From the NCBI GenBank assembly GCA_028873975.1, contig JAPPMO010000013.1, positions 1 through 64,000 on the forward strand: a DNA stretch of 64,000 nucleotides, written 5' to 3'. The translations under genes were made by a program, and so were the position numbers. The notes under the pieces are model-generated. The model saw only the letters and a program-made list of their open reading frames with translations, made no database searches and was not told where the DNA came from. This stretch comes from Chloroflexota bacterium (lineage in GTDB: Bacteria > Chloroflexota > Anaerolineae > Aggregatilineales > Phototrophicaceae). Shown here piece after piece: positions 9,368 to 17,933 of the stretch (positions are counted from its first letter, which is position 1; every line of letters begins with the position of its first letter).

Positions 9368-9541
9368 GGAAGGGGCCGGGGGATGGGGTAGAAAAAGCGC
9401 GTCAGCATGACCCAGTAGCGGACAAGCCTTGTAGGGGCGACCGACCCGCCGAAACGCCCGCAAAATACTTTCCTCTGTTGGTTTTTCTCTGCGCGCTCTG
9501 TGTCCTCTGTGTTTAGATTTTCGTCGCGCGACTTGCTTGTA
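9368..9541 (+). repeat. dispersed intergenic repeat, copy 2
   Basis: Same order of parts as 20-165: G-rich 'gggggatggggtagaa', 'cggacaagccttgtaggggc', 'cgcccgcaaaata', 'ctctgttggtttttctctgc', and 'gtgtttagattttcgt'. It directly precedes the Mo-binding subunit gene, whose ribosome-binding site begins about 10 bases later, so it would be part of that leader. Confidence 0.8.
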
Positions 9542-9566
9542 CGTACTTGGTAAAGGGGTTCGACAG

Positions 9567-11792
9567 GTGTCTACAGAAGCTACAGCCGTAATCAACCAGT
9601 CGGTCAAACGCATTGACGCCCGGGGCAAAGTCACCGGCGAAACCCGCTATCCCGGCGATATCGATATCGAAGGGCAGCTGTGGATGCGCGTCAAATTCAG
9701 CGAGCGCGCCCATGCCCGCGTCCTGCAGGTAGACGCCAGCCGAGCGGAAGCCCTCCCCGGCGTATTGCGCGTATTCACAAGCCAGGACCTGCCCGTCAAC
9801 GAATATGGCTTGGTCATCAAAGATCAGCCCGTGCTTTGCGGTCCCGGCGGCGACAAGCCCGGGACCGATATCGTTCGCTGCTACATGGACATGGTGGCGA
9901 CGGTCGTCGCCGAAACCGACGCCATCGCCCGCCAGGCTCTTGACCTGATCGCCGTCGCATACCAGGACCTGCCCGCCGTTTTTGATCCCGAAGCGGCTAT
10001 GGAGGAAAGCGCGCCGCAGCTGCATCCGGAAACTCCGGGCAATCTGCTGACGCAGTATCGCATCCGCCGGGGAGACATGGCAGCCGGCTGGGCGCGCGCC
10101 GATGTCATAGTCGAGGCCGAATACGAGACCACCTGGCAAGAACACGCCTATCTGCAACCGGAGGCGGGACTGTCTTACATCGACGAAGAGGACCGCGTGA
10201 CCGTAATCGTTGCCGGGCAATGGACCCATGAAGATCAGGAACAAATCTATCATGCCCTTGGCTTGCCGCCGGACCGGGTGCGCGTGATCTATCCCGCCAT
10301 TGGCGGCGCCTTCGGCGGCCGGGAAGATATGACCGTCCAGATCATATTGGCGCTGGCCGCCTGGCAGCTGCGCCGGCCCGTCAAGATACAGTGGAATCGC
10401 GAAGAGTCGATCCTTTATCATCACAAGCGCCATCCGATAAAGGTCCGGGCGAAATGGGGCGCCGCCAGCGATGGCATGTTGACCGCGGCTGCGGCTGCGG
10501 TAATTGGAGATGCCGGCGCCTACAACTACACCTCCAACAAGGTCCTGGGCAACGCGCAGCTGACGGTAACCGGACCTTACGAGATACCCAACGTCCATGT
10601 CGATACCTATGCCGTCTACACCAATAACATCCCCTCGGGCGCTTTTCGCGGCTTTGGCGCGCCCCAGGCTCTGCTGGCGGCCGAAGGGCAGATGAACCGG
10701 CTGGCCGCCGCCCTTGACATGGATCCGCTTGAGATCCGCATGAAGAATACGATCAAAGAGGGCAGCATCGGCTCGGTCGGGAGGCCATTCCCCGCCGGCG
10801 TGACCATGCCGCAAGTCTTTGAGGCTTGCGGGCAAGAGTCCTGGTGGCAAAAGCGCGAGGCGGGCTGGCGCTTGCGGAAAGCCAATCAGCCCGCCGACAG
10901 GGGCAAGCGGCGCGGCCGCGGCATCGCCGGCGGATTCAAAAACGTCGGCTTCAGCTTCGGTTTCCCCGAGCACTGCTGGGCTGGCCTCGAGCTTCAAGGC
11001 GAGGCCGAGATCGAGTCGGCAACGCTCTATCACGCCGGCGCCGATGTCGGGCAAGGCGCGCATACCGCCCTCAGTCAGATGGCGGCTGACGCCGTCGGCC
11101 TGCCCTTTGACAAAGTGCGGATTGTCGCTTCGGACACGGCCACTTCGGGTTCCTCCGGCAGCGCGTCGGCCTCGCGGCTTTCGTTTATGTCGGGCAATGC
11201 CATTCGTGGCGCGGCCGAGATCGCCCTGCGGAAATGGCAGGACGAAGAACGGCCCGCAAAAGGCGAATACATGTACCGCCCCCCGCCGACCACGCCCTTC
11301 GATCCCGAGACCGGGGAATGCGATCCCAATTTCGCCTATGGCTATGTCGCCGAAGCGGTCGAGGTCGAGGTTGATATCGAAACCGGCCAAGTGCAGCTGC
11401 TGGAAGTGGTCTGCGCCAACGACGTCGGCAAGGTCATCAACCCTCAGCAATTGGAGGGCCAGATCGAAGGCGCCATCGTTCAAGCGCAGGGCTACGCCTT
11501 GATGGAGTATCTGGTCTCTCGCGAAGGCAAGCTCCTCAATCCTTATTTGTCGACTTATCTCATCCCCACTTCCCTGGATGTGCCGCCTGTCGTGAAGTCG
11601 GTCATTCTCGAGCATCCCGATCCGATCGGTCCCTGGGGGGCCCGCGGCATGGCGGAGATGCCTTTCCTGCCCCTCGCCCCCGCCATCGCGGCCGCCATCT
11701 ATGACGCAACCGGCGTCTGGGTGGATTCGCAACCCTTTACCGCCCAGAAAGTAGTCAAGGCACTGCGGCAACACGGGATCGGCTCTGTGTAA
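9567..11792 (+). CDS. molybdenum hydroxylase Mo-binding (large) subunit, xanthine dehydrogenase-like
   Basis: Catalytic subunit binding molybdopterin. The order of domains is normal: the small N-terminal domain with GEVRYPGDI-like 'GETRYPGDI' and 'FSERAHARVL', then the Mo domain with IGGAFGGRED, PSGAFRGFGAPQALLAAE and the C-terminal GARGMAEMPFLPLAPAI. The Glu of 'MAE' occupies the position of the catalytic base. GTG 9567 is preferred because taaagggg lies about eight bases upstream; the TTG at 9537 lies in repeat DNA. Length is 741 aa. The motifs do not separate xanthine from other aldehyde or heterocycle substrates. Confidence 0.9.
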   Translation: MSTEATAVINQSVKRIDARGKVTGETRYPGDIDIEGQLWMRVKFSERAHARVLQVDASRAEALPGVLRVFTSQDLPVNEYGLVIKDQPVLCGPGGDKPGTDIVRCYMDMVATVVAETDAIARQALDLIAVAYQDLPAVFDPEAAMEESAPQLHPETPGNLLTQYRIRRGDMAAGWARADVIVEAEYETTWQEHAYLQPEAGLSYIDEEDRVTVIVAGQWTHEDQEQIYHALGLPPDRVRVIYPAIGGAFGGREDMTVQIILALAAWQLRRPVKIQWNREESILYHHKRHPIKVRAKWGAASDGMLTAAAAAVIGDAGAYNYTSNKVLGNAQLTVTGPYEIPNVHVDTYAVYTNNIPSGAFRGFGAPQALLAAEGQMNRLAAALDMDPLEIRMKNTIKEGSIGSVGRPFPAGVTMPQVFEACGQESWWQKREAGWRLRKANQPADRGKRRGRGIAGGFKNVGFSFGFPEHCWAGLELQGEAEIESATLYHAGADVGQGAHTALSQMAADAVGLPFDKVRIVASDTATSGSSGSASASRLSFMSGNAIRGAAEIALRKWQDEERPAKGEYMYRPPPTTPFDPETGECDPNFAYGYVAEAVEVEVDIETGQVQLLEVVCANDVGKVINPQQLEGQIEGAIVQAQGYALMEYLVSREGKLLNPYLSTYLIPTSLDVPPVVKSVILEHPDPIGPWGARGMAEMPFLPLAPAIAAAIYDATGVWVDSQPFTAQKVVKALRQHGIGSV

Positions 11793-11813
11793 CGCTTTAT
11801 CAGGGCAGAGGGC

Positions 11814-12046
11814 GCGTTTCAGATTATTGACAATTAACCACCGAGGACACCGAGAACGCCGAGAAAAGCAACGGAACATAGCTCATCCTATGTTTCAGGC
11901 TTGCTTTTCAGCCACAAATGAGTTTCGCTGACGACCCGCCGTATTCAGGTGGCGGAATTAGAGGGAAAGCAGATAAATGACCCTAAACTCCGTGCTCTCG
12001 GCGCCTCTGTGGCGAAAAAATAATTTGATGCGATTGCCCTGCATTA
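11814..12046 (+). repeat. composite intergenic repeat (343-base gap before yqeC-mocA)
   Basis: Begins with 'gcgtttcagattattgacaa', continues with 'ttaaccaccgaggacaccga' and a second 'cgccgag', and ends with 'ctctgtggcg' and 'ttgatgcgattgccctgcat'. Both ends match the block at 3929-4190, but the middle differs. No gene is supported in 11793-12135. Confidence 0.75.
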
Positions 12047-12135
12047 GCAAATGAATCGGCAGCGAAGCAGACCGGTTTCATGTTATGATACTCAGGAATC
12101 ACTCTATTTGACGCCGAGCCTGATTTGGAGATTCC

Positions 12136-13542
12136 ATGAGACTGTGTCAGGCGTTTGACCTATCGCGGGGCGATGTCGCCGCCTTTGTCGGCGCGGGTGG
12201 CAAAACCTCGCTCTTGGTCGGCCTTGGTTACGAGTTGGCGGAGTCCGGCTGGCGCGTGCTCGCGACAGCCACAACGGAGATTCCGGCTGAACAGTTGAGT
12301 CTCTATCCGCATGCCATGCGCTACGATAGCGGGGCGGCGGCCATCTCCCAGGCTTTGAGCGAATACAATTTTGTTTTTCTCTATGACAAGTCCACCTGGC
12401 AAAAGGGAGTCCTGAGCGGGCCCCGGGAAGATTGGGCCCGGGAATTGCTGGACTCTGTCGATTCCGATGTCTTGCTGGTGGAGGCGGATCGGTCGGACGG
12501 CCTGCCCTTCAAAGCGCCCTTTGATAATGAACCCTGGATCCCGCCCGAAACATCGCTTGTCGTGCCGATCGCCTCATTGACGGCGCTGGGGGCGCCGCTC
12601 GACGACGAGCACGTATACAATCCAGCCGCCATGATGGAGCAATACGGATTCCTGCAGAACAGTCCGGTCAAATCGCCCTGGCTCGCGCAAGTATTGCGCG
12701 ATGAAGAACTTGGATTGAAAAATGTGCCGGAGGGCGCGCGCGTGACGCTTTTCTTGAACAGAACGCCGGAACGCGGATACCTGCTCGGGCGCGCCCGAGC
12801 GATTGCGCGCCTCAGCCTGCAGAATCCGCGCGTCCAAGCCGTGGCCATAGGCTCTGTGCGCGGCGCCGAGCCAGTGCACGAGGTGCAACGGGCGGTTGGC
12901 GCGATCGTTCTCGCTTCCGGGGACTCCGACGGAAAAGCTCTGCCGAGTATGCTTTTGTCAGCGGAAAGCGGAAAAACCATACTCGCGCATGTCACCGAGC
13001 AGTTGATACGCTCGAGGATCGCCCCCATACGTGTGGCGGCCGGTCGCTGGGCGCGGGAAGTCAGAGCCGCGGTCAAACCCTTGGGCGTGAAAGTGGTAAC
13101 CAGCCGAGCGCGAACGAGCGCTACCAGGCCGAATAATTGGGGGGAGGGCTCATTCGACAGGGGGCTTGGGCTGCCTCATTTGTTTCACCTGAATGGCGAA
13201 GCCCTGTCGACGCTTAAGGCCGGCCTCCGCGCAATGCCGGCTCATATCGCCGCCGTCCTCGTGGTGCCGGGCGATCACCCGCGTTTGCAGCCCAAAGTGA
13301 TTTATCAGCTTTTGACCTCCTATGCGCGCGGCGCCGAGGACTTGCTCGTGCCGAGCTACCAGGCTTCGCTGGGGCAGCCGGTCCTGATTGGCCGCCGCTA
13401 TTGGTCCGATATTTTGTCATTATCGCGAAAAGCCAGTCTCCATGACCTGTTTGAAGAGTACCGCGACAATATCGCCCACGTTGAAGTCGGCAGCGATACG
13501 ATCCTCTTTTCTAATAAACCGCGATCTGCGATAGCCGAGTAA
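12136..13542 (+). CDS. YqeC-like P-loop protein fused to MocA/MobA-like nucleotidyltransferase
   Basis: Probable maturation factor for the neighbouring molybdenum hydroxylase. Residues ~1-240 match YqeC-type proteins: FVGAGGKTSLLVGLGYELA is the P-loop, LATATTEI and VLLVEADRSDGLPFK follow. Residues ~250-468 resemble the MocA/MobA fold (AIVLASGDSDGKALPSML, then VVPGDHPRL). The nucleotide loop is degenerate: the usual 'LAAGxSxRMGxxK' reads LASGDSDGKALPS, and 'DMP' reads DHP. Activity as a CTP:molybdopterin cytidylyltransferase is therefore uncertain. Start ATG 12136 has ggag upstream. The last codons lie in a 49-base tandem repeat. Confidence 0.75.
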   Translation: MRLCQAFDLSRGDVAAFVGAGGKTSLLVGLGYELAESGWRVLATATTEIPAEQLSLYPHAMRYDSGAAAISQALSEYNFVFLYDKSTWQKGVLSGPREDWARELLDSVDSDVLLVEADRSDGLPFKAPFDNEPWIPPETSLVVPIASLTALGAPLDDEHVYNPAAMMEQYGFLQNSPVKSPWLAQVLRDEELGLKNVPEGARVTLFLNRTPERGYLLGRARAIARLSLQNPRVQAVAIGSVRGAEPVHEVQRAVGAIVLASGDSDGKALPSMLLSAESGKTILAHVTEQLIRSRIAPIRVAAGRWAREVRAAVKPLGVKVVTSRARTSATRPNNWGEGSFDRGLGLPHLFHLNGEALSTLKAGLRAMPAHIAAVLVVPGDHPRLQPKVIYQLLTSYARGAEDLLVPSYQASLGQPVLIGRRYWSDILSLSRKASLHDLFEEYRDNIAHVEVGSDTILFSNKPRSAIAE

Positions 13543-13645
13543 GTTTATGATTCTCTTATTTAATAAACCGCGATCTGCGATAGCCGAGTAAGTTTATGAT
13601 TCTCTTATTTAATAAACCGCGATCTGCGGTAGCCGAGAAGGTTAT
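13512..13645 (+). repeat. 49-base tandem repeat (about 2.7 copies) spanning a stop codon
   Basis: Units start at 13512, 13561 and 13610, each with 'taataaaccgcgatctgcg', then '(a/g)tagccgag'. The first two continue with 'taagtttatgattctctta'. Unit 1 encodes the last residues (NKPRSAIAE) and the stop of the preceding gene. Because 49 is not a multiple of three, later units are out of frame with the gene and lie after its stop. Confidence 0.9.
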
Positions 13646-13695
13646 TTTTCTCAATAATTCCAAGAAAGTAATGAGAATCAAAACAGGCACGAACT

Positions 13696-13800
13696 GTAGG
13701 GGCGTTTCGCCGAAACGCCCGCACAATATATTCCTCTGTTGGTTTTCTCTGCGCTCTCTGTGTCCTCTGTGTTTAGATTTTGTTGCATGACTTGCTTGGA
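13696..13800 (+). repeat. dispersed intergenic repeat, copy 3
   Basis: Starts with a near-perfect palindrome 13700-13720 (gggcgtttcg, one base, cgaaacgccc), then 'cctctgttggttttctctgc', 'tctgtgtcctctgtgttta' and 'gattttgttgcatgacttgc'. It parallels 70-165 and 9430-9541 but lacks the G-rich lead. The rest of 13646-13871 has no supported gene. Confidence 0.8.
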
Positions 13801-13871
13801 CTTACATCTGGGAGCGCTGTAGCCCAAATTCGCCCGCTGCGATTGCCGAAGGGAGCGAGAAATGCCGCCAA

Positions 13872-15944
13872 TTAACTGTCTTCCTGCTGATTGATGAGTT
13901 CGCGAATCATGTCCCGTCCCCAGGCGCCGCTGGCTTGGCTGTCTATCTGCACTCTTAAAGTCGCGGGTCGTTTATCCGCGTGCCCGGTAGCTTCGGCGCG
14001 CATTTCGTCGAAATACTTCATGGGCGTGACCACAATCAGAACTTCATGCGGCTGAACAACATGCGACATTGGGGGAACATACAAGAAGGACGTGCTCTTG
14101 GCTTGGCGAATGCCGATGACGCCGGCTTGATACCGCAGGGCAAGCCCAAGCGAGCCGATGGTTTTCCCGATCCAGGGCGAGTCGTCTTCCATGTAGAATT
14201 CGGCGGTTTCCAGCCCGGTAATCTCGTTGTATATCACGTGTTGCAAGAATTCGGTTATTTCCGGTCGAGTGGTCGAGAGCAGTACGAATTGCCCTGCGAC
14301 GTGGAAAGGGCTGACAACGCGATCCGCGCCCGAACGATGAAGTTTTTCGATCATATCATCGCTGACGGCGGTCGCGGAGATGAGCAAGGACTTGCTGATG
14401 CTGCGCGCTGACAACACGGTCAATACAGCTGCCGCTTTGTCTGCGAGTGACAGCATGAGCGCTTGCGCCCGGTCGAGCCCGGCTTTTTTCAAGACCTCTT
14501 CTTTGGCGGGGTTGCCCTGCACGACGCGAAAACCCCTGTCCAGCCATTCCTGTGTCAGCCTGGGGTCGTCGCTCAATAAGACAAAGGGCCGCGCTGGATT
14601 CAGGAAACGAGCGGCTGTTTCGATGATATGATCATTGCCGCAGATGATAAAATGCTTCGACATCGACTCTATTGCCGCCGTAGACTCGTCCAGGCTGAGC
14701 GTCTCGTCCAGGCGTTTAAGCGCGCGTGTCATGACCAGCCGCTGGAAGGTCGCGAATCGCATAAAATCTCGTCCAGTCGGACGACATGCGTTTTGCAACT
14801 TGGGCACCATGGGACCAGGCGCGACCCCCAAAATGATGTCGCCTTCGTTCAGTACGCGGCTGCTTCTGGGCGTGTGAACAAAGTCGACGTCCTTCGTGCG
14901 AATGCCGAGGATGCTGGCGTCATAGCGCTCGCGCAATTTCAGGTCGCTGATGCGCTGCCCGATCCAAGGCGAATTGTCGCCGAGTTCAAGCTGCGTCATC
15001 TGGTGTCTCGTTTCTTGATCGAAGAGGATGCTGTTGAAATAGTCGTTGACCGCGGGCCTCAATGTGGCGCCGTTCAAGAATTGCGACGCGACCTCGTATG
15101 GGGCGGTTACGTAATTCGCGCCGGCGCGGATCATTTTGATCTTGAGCTCGACGTCAATGGCGGCTGCGGTTATGTAGAGCGCGGGATTCAGATTCCGCGC
15201 GGTGAGGACTGTGAGCAGACCTTCGGTGTCTTGATTGAGCATGACCATGATCGCCCGCGCCCGCGCGATGCCCGCGTCGAGCAGTGAATCGTCGTCGGTC
15301 GGCTCGCCCTCGACCACTAAGATGCCCGCGCTGCGCAAGCGTTCGGCGTATTCCATATCTTCCGTCACCACGACCAAAAGATCGAGCAAGGTAATATGCT
15401 CAGAGAAATGGTTAAAGTAGAAAACGAACAAGGCATGGACAAAACCGCGCAAGCCCAGGAATCGGCCCCGCTTGGGGGTGCCGAATATGCGCTCAAAGAA
15501 GCGCTCAATGGGCTGGTAAACGGTATCTTGATGCTGTTTGCGGCGGATCTGCGCGCTGTGCAGGACGTAGCCGATGGTCTTGTCCACCATCTCGCCGCTG
15601 CCGCAGATAATGTATTGGCCATCCAGCTTGGCGATTTTCTTCGCCGTTGCCACCCTGCGCCGGCGCGCGACAGATTCCGCGCTGAACAAAAGCGCAAACG
15701 ACGAGGACAGGAAAAACGTCAAAGAACCAAGCCCAACCAACACCAGACAAATAATGAATACTTTGCCAAGTTCGGACTCGGCGACAATATCGCCGTACCC
15801 AATCGTCGTAAGCGTGATGATCAAGAGCCAGGCGGCGTCGACAAAGGTCATCCCTTCGATGAGCATGATGCCGGCGATGCCTATCGGCAAGATTATCAAG
15901 AGCAGGTTCCGCGCGGAACGAAACTGCCTGCGTATATCATTCAA
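13872..15944 (-). CDS. potassium channel with two RCK (TrkA-N/TrkA-C) domains
   Basis: A 690-residue ion-channel subunit. Residues 14-30 form one membrane helix, TTIGYGD at 46-52 is the K+ selectivity filter, and residues ~60-85 form the second helix. Two RCK modules follow. RCK1 begins QYIICGSGEM, carries a ~60-residue insertion, and has its TrkA-C part at DNSPWIGQRI. RCK2 begins KHFIICGNDHI and has DDSPWIGKTI. Both lack the full GxGxxG dinucleotide loop, so ligand gating may differ from NAD-binding TrkA. Start is TTG 15944 with gaggac upstream. It is transcribed alone on this strand. Confidence 0.88.
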   Translation of the reverse strand: MNDIRRQFRSARNLLLIILPIGIAGIMLIEGMTFVDAAWLLIITLTTIGYGDIVAESELGKVFIICLVLVGLGSLTFFLSSSFALLFSAESVARRRRVATAKKIAKLDGQYIICGSGEMVDKTIGYVLHSAQIRRKQHQDTVYQPIERFFERIFGTPKRGRFLGLRGFVHALFVFYFNHFSEHITLLDLLVVVTEDMEYAERLRSAGILVVEGEPTDDDSLLDAGIARARAIMVMLNQDTEGLLTVLTARNLNPALYITAAAIDVELKIKMIRAGANYVTAPYEVASQFLNGATLRPAVNDYFNSILFDQETRHQMTQLELGDNSPWIGQRISDLKLRERYDASILGIRTKDVDFVHTPRSSRVLNEGDIILGVAPGPMVPKLQNACRPTGRDFMRFATFQRLVMTRALKRLDETLSLDESTAAIESMSKHFIICGNDHIIETAARFLNPARPFVLLSDDPRLTQEWLDRGFRVVQGNPAKEEVLKKAGLDRAQALMLSLADKAAAVLTVLSARSISKSLLISATAVSDDMIEKLHRSGADRVVSPFHVAGQFVLLSTTRPEITEFLQHVIYNEITGLETAEFYMEDDSPWIGKTIGSLGLALRYQAGVIGIRQAKSTSFLYVPPMSHVVQPHEVLIVVTPMKYFDEMRAEATGHADKRPATLRVQIDSQASGAWGRDMIRELINQQEDS

Positions 15945-16205
15945 ATGCCTGTCCTCATACCGTCAAGTCGCGCGATTGTCCTCAATTATATCGTAGATAA
16001 GCAAGTTGTGATAATATGTTTTGAGTCGAAAGCCCAGGCGCTCTCGCGCCATCCTCAGCATTTGCCGGCTTGCCGGGGACTGCGGTCCCCTGAGTTGGCA
16101 ATGTATGAATCAATGCCAGCTTGCGGCGATTGCAAAGGCGCGTCGATAGCGGCTTTTTGTAAAACGTATACACCTAGGACTACCAAACAGATTCGGAGCA
16201 AGCCC

Positions 16206-17045
16206 ATGCACAGCCAGAAAGATTTTGCCGCCGCCGCGGATCTCATCCGCGAACAGTCATCTCAGAAACCTACTGTCGGTCTGGTGCTGGGTTCCGGCTT
16301 GGGTCCGCTGGCGGACAGCCTGGACGACCGCGTGGTGATTCCATATCAGTCCATCCCCGGTTGGCCCGTCTCGACGGTATTCGGGCATCAAGGCAATTTG
16401 GTGATTGGCCGGCTGGCCGGGCAAACAGTCGCTGCGCAACAAGGCCGCGCCCACTTCTACGAAGGCTACACCATGCGCGAGCTTACTTTTCCCATCCGCG
16501 TGATGAAGGAATTGGGCATAGACACTGTGATCCTTAGCAACGCTGCCGGAGGCATCAACCCGGCCTATAAGGTCGGCGATGTCATGTTGATCGAAGACCA
16601 TATTAATATCCCCGGTATGGTGGGCGCCAATCCGCTAATGGGTCCCAATGACGAGTCGCTGGGCGAACGCTTTGTCGGCTTGGCGCAAGCTTATGATCGC
16701 GAGTTGAGAAAAATCGCGATCGAGGTAGCGCGGGAACATGCCATCCCCTTGCATAGCGGCGTCTATTGCGCGCTCTCGGGCCCTTCCTTCGAGACCCCGG
16801 CGGAAATCCGCATGCTTCGAATGCTGGGCGCCGATACCGTCGGCATGTCGACAGTGCACGAAGTCCTGGTGGCGCGCCATGCCGGCCTGCGGGTTATGGC
16901 TTGTTCCGGCGTAACCAATGTCGCAATTGACGCTGTCGATAGCGAATTCGAAACCAACCATGAGGAGGTCCTGGAAGCGGGGGTGGTAATCGTCCCGCGC
17001 TTGACCGCAATCCTGCAGGGTGTTCTCAAGCGTTTCCCAACATGA
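16206..17045 (+). CDS. purine nucleoside phosphorylase (PNP-I, trimeric type)
   Basis: Phosphorolysis of purine nucleosides to base and (deoxy)ribose-1-phosphate. Characteristic are LVLGSGLGPLAD (phosphate loop), QGRAHFYEGY, SNAAGGINP, YCALSGPSFETPAEIRM and VGMSTVHEV, followed by VTNVAID. The 279-residue length fits the trimeric PNP-I class. ATG 16206 has ggag seven bases upstream; the frame stays open further 5' but that part shows no protein similarity. The stop overlaps the next gene's start (ATGA). It may supply purine bases to the molybdenum hydroxylase (inference). Confidence 0.93.
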   Translation: MHSQKDFAAAADLIREQSSQKPTVGLVLGSGLGPLADSLDDRVVIPYQSIPGWPVSTVFGHQGNLVIGRLAGQTVAAQQGRAHFYEGYTMRELTFPIRVMKELGIDTVILSNAAGGINPAYKVGDVMLIEDHINIPGMVGANPLMGPNDESLGERFVGLAQAYDRELRKIAIEVAREHAIPLHSGVYCALSGPSFETPAEIRMLRMLGADTVGMSTVHEVLVARHAGLRVMACSGVTNVAIDAVDSEFETNHEEVLEAGVVIVPRLTAILQGVLKRFPT

Positions 17046-17833
17046 CTGTAATTGTTGCCTTTATTGACCAGGTGGCGGTGGGCATTTACTTTCTGATTGC
17101 CGCGGGGATTCTCTTTGCGCTGCGCCGTTACTTTGTCTGGGGCGATGAGTACCGCTCTTCATATTTTGAACTGGAACGCGATCTCTCGCGCTATCGACAG
17201 ACGAATGCGATAACCGCTGTCGTCGTTTTGCTGGAGCTCGCGTTTATTGTCGCTGGCATCCAATTGATCGTTGTGCCGGAATTGTGGCGCGATCGTCAGA
17301 TCCAGGAATTAGTGGCGGCTGCGCGGGTAGACGATGGCGTCTTTCAAACGCCATTGCCCCCAACGCCCTCGGGGAATCTGGGCATTGACCCGGTCGCCCT
17401 GCCGCGAGCGGAAGACTTCACGGGCCGGGTTCAACCGACGCCGGTTCCAACCCCGACGCCTGTAGGTACGTTGATACCGGCGGATCCGCCGATTGGCTGC
17501 GACAGCCCCGAGGCGCAATTGATCATTCCCGGCAACGGCATGCGCGTCTTCCAGCCGATTCCGGTGGTGGGGACCGTGTTCACCGATCAATTCGCTTTTG
17601 GCTCGATTGAGATCATGGGACCCAGCACCTTCGGCAACTTCCAAGTCATTGAAGATCAAAACACGGAAGTGCGCGAAGTGGCTGAATTCAGTCAATTCGT
17701 CCCCGCCGCCTACGAACCCGGCGAATATCAGTTCCGTCTCATGGTCTTTGATGTCACCAAAACCTTGCGGGCAAGTTGTCTCGTGCACATCTACATATCG
17801 GAGCCGCTGCCAACGGTTACGCCGCCGAGATAA
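17042..17833 (+). CDS. membrane-anchored protein with Pro/Thr linker and extracytoplasmic domain
   Basis: I do not recognise a named family. Two hydrophobic segments, at about residues 10-26 and 55-75, flank a short charged loop. A linker rich in Pro/Thr (TPVPTPTPVGT, ~137-147) leads to a compact C-terminal β-rich domain with IIPGNGMRVFQPIPVVGTVF and YEPGEYQFRLMVFDV, which looks Ig-like. This suggests a membrane anchor carrying an extracellular domain. It is coupled to the phosphorylase gene by a 4-base overlap, but a functional link is not obvious. Confidence 0.7.
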   Translation: MTVIVAFIDQVAVGIYFLIAAGILFALRRYFVWGDEYRSSYFELERDLSRYRQTNAITAVVVLLELAFIVAGIQLIVVPELWRDRQIQELVAAARVDDGVFQTPLPPTPSGNLGIDPVALPRAEDFTGRVQPTPVPTPTPVGTLIPADPPIGCDSPEAQLIIPGNGMRVFQPIPVVGTVFTDQFAFGSIEIMGPSTFGNFQVIEDQNTEVREVAEFSQFVPAAYEPGEYQFRLMVFDVTKTLRASCLVHIYISEPLPTVTPPR

Positions 17834-17933
17834 CGGAGGCCAATCCTCCTTATCAGAATCCAGCGTCTCTTTCTTCGGGGCAGGTCTTAATGATATGCTT
17901 GTATGTGGGCGAAGACTTGCCGGGCGCGCAGGC

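Noticed and set aside
9513..11879. 788-codon open frame on the minus strand opposite the Mo-binding subunit
   Set aside because: It lies antisense to a conserved gene with clear motifs, is His/Gly/Arg-rich, and shows no family motif. GC-rich codon bias keeps the opposite frame open.
12136..13542. Selenium-dependent hydroxylase system
   Set aside because: YqeC-like domain is suggestive, but selD, selenophosphate-dependent or other selenium genes are absent from the window and no in-frame UGA is evident.
13512..13645. CRISPR array
   Set aside because: Units are directly adjacent with no spacers of different sequence, and one contains the end of a gene.
15396..16205. 270-codon N-terminal extension of the purine nucleoside phosphorylase
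   Set aside because: The extension is antisense to the potassium-channel gene and has no similarity to the family. ATG 16206 with ggag fits the normal length.
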